From Spirochaetaceae bacterium (GTDB lineage: Bacteria > Spirochaetota > Spirochaetia > Sphaerochaetales > Sphaerochaetaceae): a stretch of DNA of 6,742 nucleotides. The notes below the pieces were generated by a model. It made no database searches. It was not told the DNA's origin and saw only the letters and a program-made list of their open reading frames with translations. Shown in pieces: positions 5,480-6,742 of the stretch (the stretch's first letter is position 1; every line of letters starts with the position of its first letter). The DNA lies in contig JAENWY010000129.1 of assembly GCA_016649775.1 (NCBI GenBank), positions 1-6,742 on the forward strand. Reading direction: 5' to 3'. Position numbers and translations under genes: made by a program.

Positions 5480-6742
5480 TGAACTAGAACCTAAAGCATT
5501 GTTTTCTTTTTTCAAAGATATTTCCGATATACCTCGTGAATCCGGTAACGAAGAAGGGGTAAGACAATATCTATTAGCTTTTGCTAAAAAGATGGGCTAT
5601 AAAGCGGCAACTGATAAAATTGAAAATGTTATAATATATGTACCAGCTACAAAAGGATATGAAGATATTCCACCTGTAGTATTACAAGGCCATATGGATA
5701 TGGTTTGTGTTAAAACTCTTGAATCAAATCATGATTTTGGAAAAGATCCTCTAACTCTTCAGTTAGATGGCGACATCTTAAGTGCTAAAGATACAACCCT
5801 TGGTGGTGATAACGGTATCGCCGTTGCCATGATTTTAGACGTTTTCTCAGATAAAGAAAGTAAACATGGTCCATTAGAAGGTCTTTTCACGGTAAGTGAA
5901 GAAACTGGACTAACCGGTGCTTTCAATGTTGAAGCAGAATATATTAAAAGCAAAAAGTTAATTAACCTTGATAGTGAAGAAGAAGGTATTATTTTTATTG
6001 GTTGTGCTGGTGGTGTTGAAACTCAAGCAACAGTAAAAGGTGAAAAAGAAGACATTGATTCTAATAATGTTTGTTACAGTTTAGAAATCAAAAAACTAAC
6101 AGGGGGCCACAGTGGGGGTGAAATTCATAAACAAAGAGCAAATGCTATTAAGTTAGTAGCGAGAACATTAAATAATTTAAAAACTATTAGATTAATTGAA
6201 GCAATTGGCGGAACAAAAAGAAATGTTATTCCTTCAAACTGTAAAATGACCTTCACTATTAAAAAAAGTGAAGAAACATATTTACAGAGTGTTGTTGAAA
6301 ATATCAAAGAAGTATTAAAGAATGAATATAATGTTCAAGAACCTAATGCACAAGTTATTCTAAAAAAAGAAGAATGTGATAAAAAAGCTTTTGCAAAGCA
6401 TACTTCTAAAGCTCTTCTAAGATCTCTCCATATAGCTCCTCATGGCGTAGACGCAATGAGCATGAGTATTAAGGGGGTTGTAGAAACTTCTTCAAATCTT
6501 GCTATAATAAAAACACTAGAAGATGGTTTTGAATGTATCAGCAGTCATAGATCTTCAATCATGAGTTCTAGAGATGATTTAGCTAAAAGATGTGCGGAGG
6601 CTTTTGAAACATGTGGTGCAGAAATACAGACAGTTGGAGCCTACCCTTCTTGGCAACCAAACATGAATAGTAAATTGAAAGATTTCTGTGCAAAAGCATA
6701 TGAAGATTATTCTGGTACTAAACCGGAAATTACAGCTATTCA
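5466..6742 (+). CDS. pepD: Aminoacyl-histidine dipeptidase (PepD, M20 family), 3' end missing
   Basis: PepD is a cytoplasmic zinc dipeptidase that cleaves Xaa-His and many other dipeptides, supplying free amino acids. The window holds 425 codons of a family that usually has about 485, so roughly 60 residues, with the GLECG and final His metal ligands, lie beyond the edge. Visible motifs are IPRESGNE (22-29), QGHMDMV with H76 and D78, TTLGGDNG with D115, SEETG with E145 and E146, NLDSEEEG with D169, GCAGG, GGHSGGEIH (213-221), KGVVETSSN and a late AYPSWQPN. H76, D115, E146 and D169 match the metal ligands and bridging Asp of M20 enzymes, and E145 the catalytic base. The ATG at 5466 matches the N-terminus of E. 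coli PepD in alignment by eye, although it has no ribosome binding site and is probably translated by coupling to the leader ORF. Confidence 0.93.
   Translation, partial: MSNYNELEPKALFSFFKDISDIPRESGNEEGVRQYLLAFAKKMGYKAATDKIENVIIYVPATKGYEDIPPVVLQGHMDMVCVKTLESNHDFGKDPLTLQLDGDILSAKDTTLGGDNGIAVAMILDVFSDKESKHGPLEGLFTVSEETGLTGAFNVEAEYIKSKKLINLDSEEEGIIFIGCAGGVETQATVKGEKEDIDSNNVCYSLEIKKLTGGHSGGEIHKQRANAIKLVARTLNNLKTIRLIEAIGGTKRNVIPSNCKMTFTIKKSEETYLQSVVENIKEVLKNEYNVQEPNAQVILKKEECDKKAFAKHTSKALLRSLHIAPHGVDAMSMSIKGVVETSSNLAIIKTLEDGFECISSHRSSIMSSRDDLAKRCAEAFETCGAEIQTVGAYPSWQPNMNSKLKDFCAKAYEDYSGTKPEITAI

Noticed and set aside
5759..6307. Two antisense ORFs (5759-5953 and 6125-6307) within pepD
   Set aside because: Both lie opposite conserved PepD motifs and have no start signals.

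Overview
The window is low-GC bacterial DNA with AGGAG-type ribosome binding sites, ordinary sigma-70-like promoter boxes and one clear intrinsic terminator. The gene set is a TerB/J-domain protein, an alpha/alpha-barrel glycosidase-like protein, a lipid kinase, a NagA with an HxH metal site and a PepD-type dipeptidase. This fits a low-GC anaerobe, perhaps a spirochaete or a Firmicute. The phylum is a guess from protein style; no rRNA or other marker is present.

The left half (about 1-3582) lies on the minus strand. In transcription order it holds a diacylglycerol-kinase-type lipid kinase with a good promoter and RBS; a 187-bp AT-rich spacer with helically phased A-tracts; a cytoplasmic glycosidase-like protein; a DjlA-like co-chaperone starting 1 nt after the glycosidase stop; an intrinsic terminator; and the first five codons of another gene that runs off the left edge. 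The glycosidase and co-chaperone genes look like one translationally coupled unit.

The right half lies on the plus strand. A 588-bp spacer (3527-4114) separates the divergent lipid kinase and nagA. It holds the kinase promoter, a 21-codon ORF behind the strongest Shine-Dalgarno match in the window, a 12-bp perfect palindrome and the nagA promoter. nagA (amino-sugar catabolism: GlcNAc-6-P to GlcN-6-P) is complete. A 172-bp spacer follows with an extended -10 promoter that forms one arm of an 11-bp inverted repeat. A 13-codon leucine-rich leader ORF then overlaps the start of pepD out of frame. pepD is cut by the right edge after 425 codons.

The protein-coding content is mostly ordinary housekeeping and catabolism, and I see no mobile element, CRISPR array, phage gene or RNA gene. 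The points worth a second look are in the non-coding DNA: the pepD leader/overlap arrangement, the inverted repeat over its -10, the phased A-tracts, and the small ORF with a very strong RBS. Two protein-level oddities are a glycosidase-like protein that appears to lack the usual acid Asp motif, and its tight pairing with a J-domain protein.
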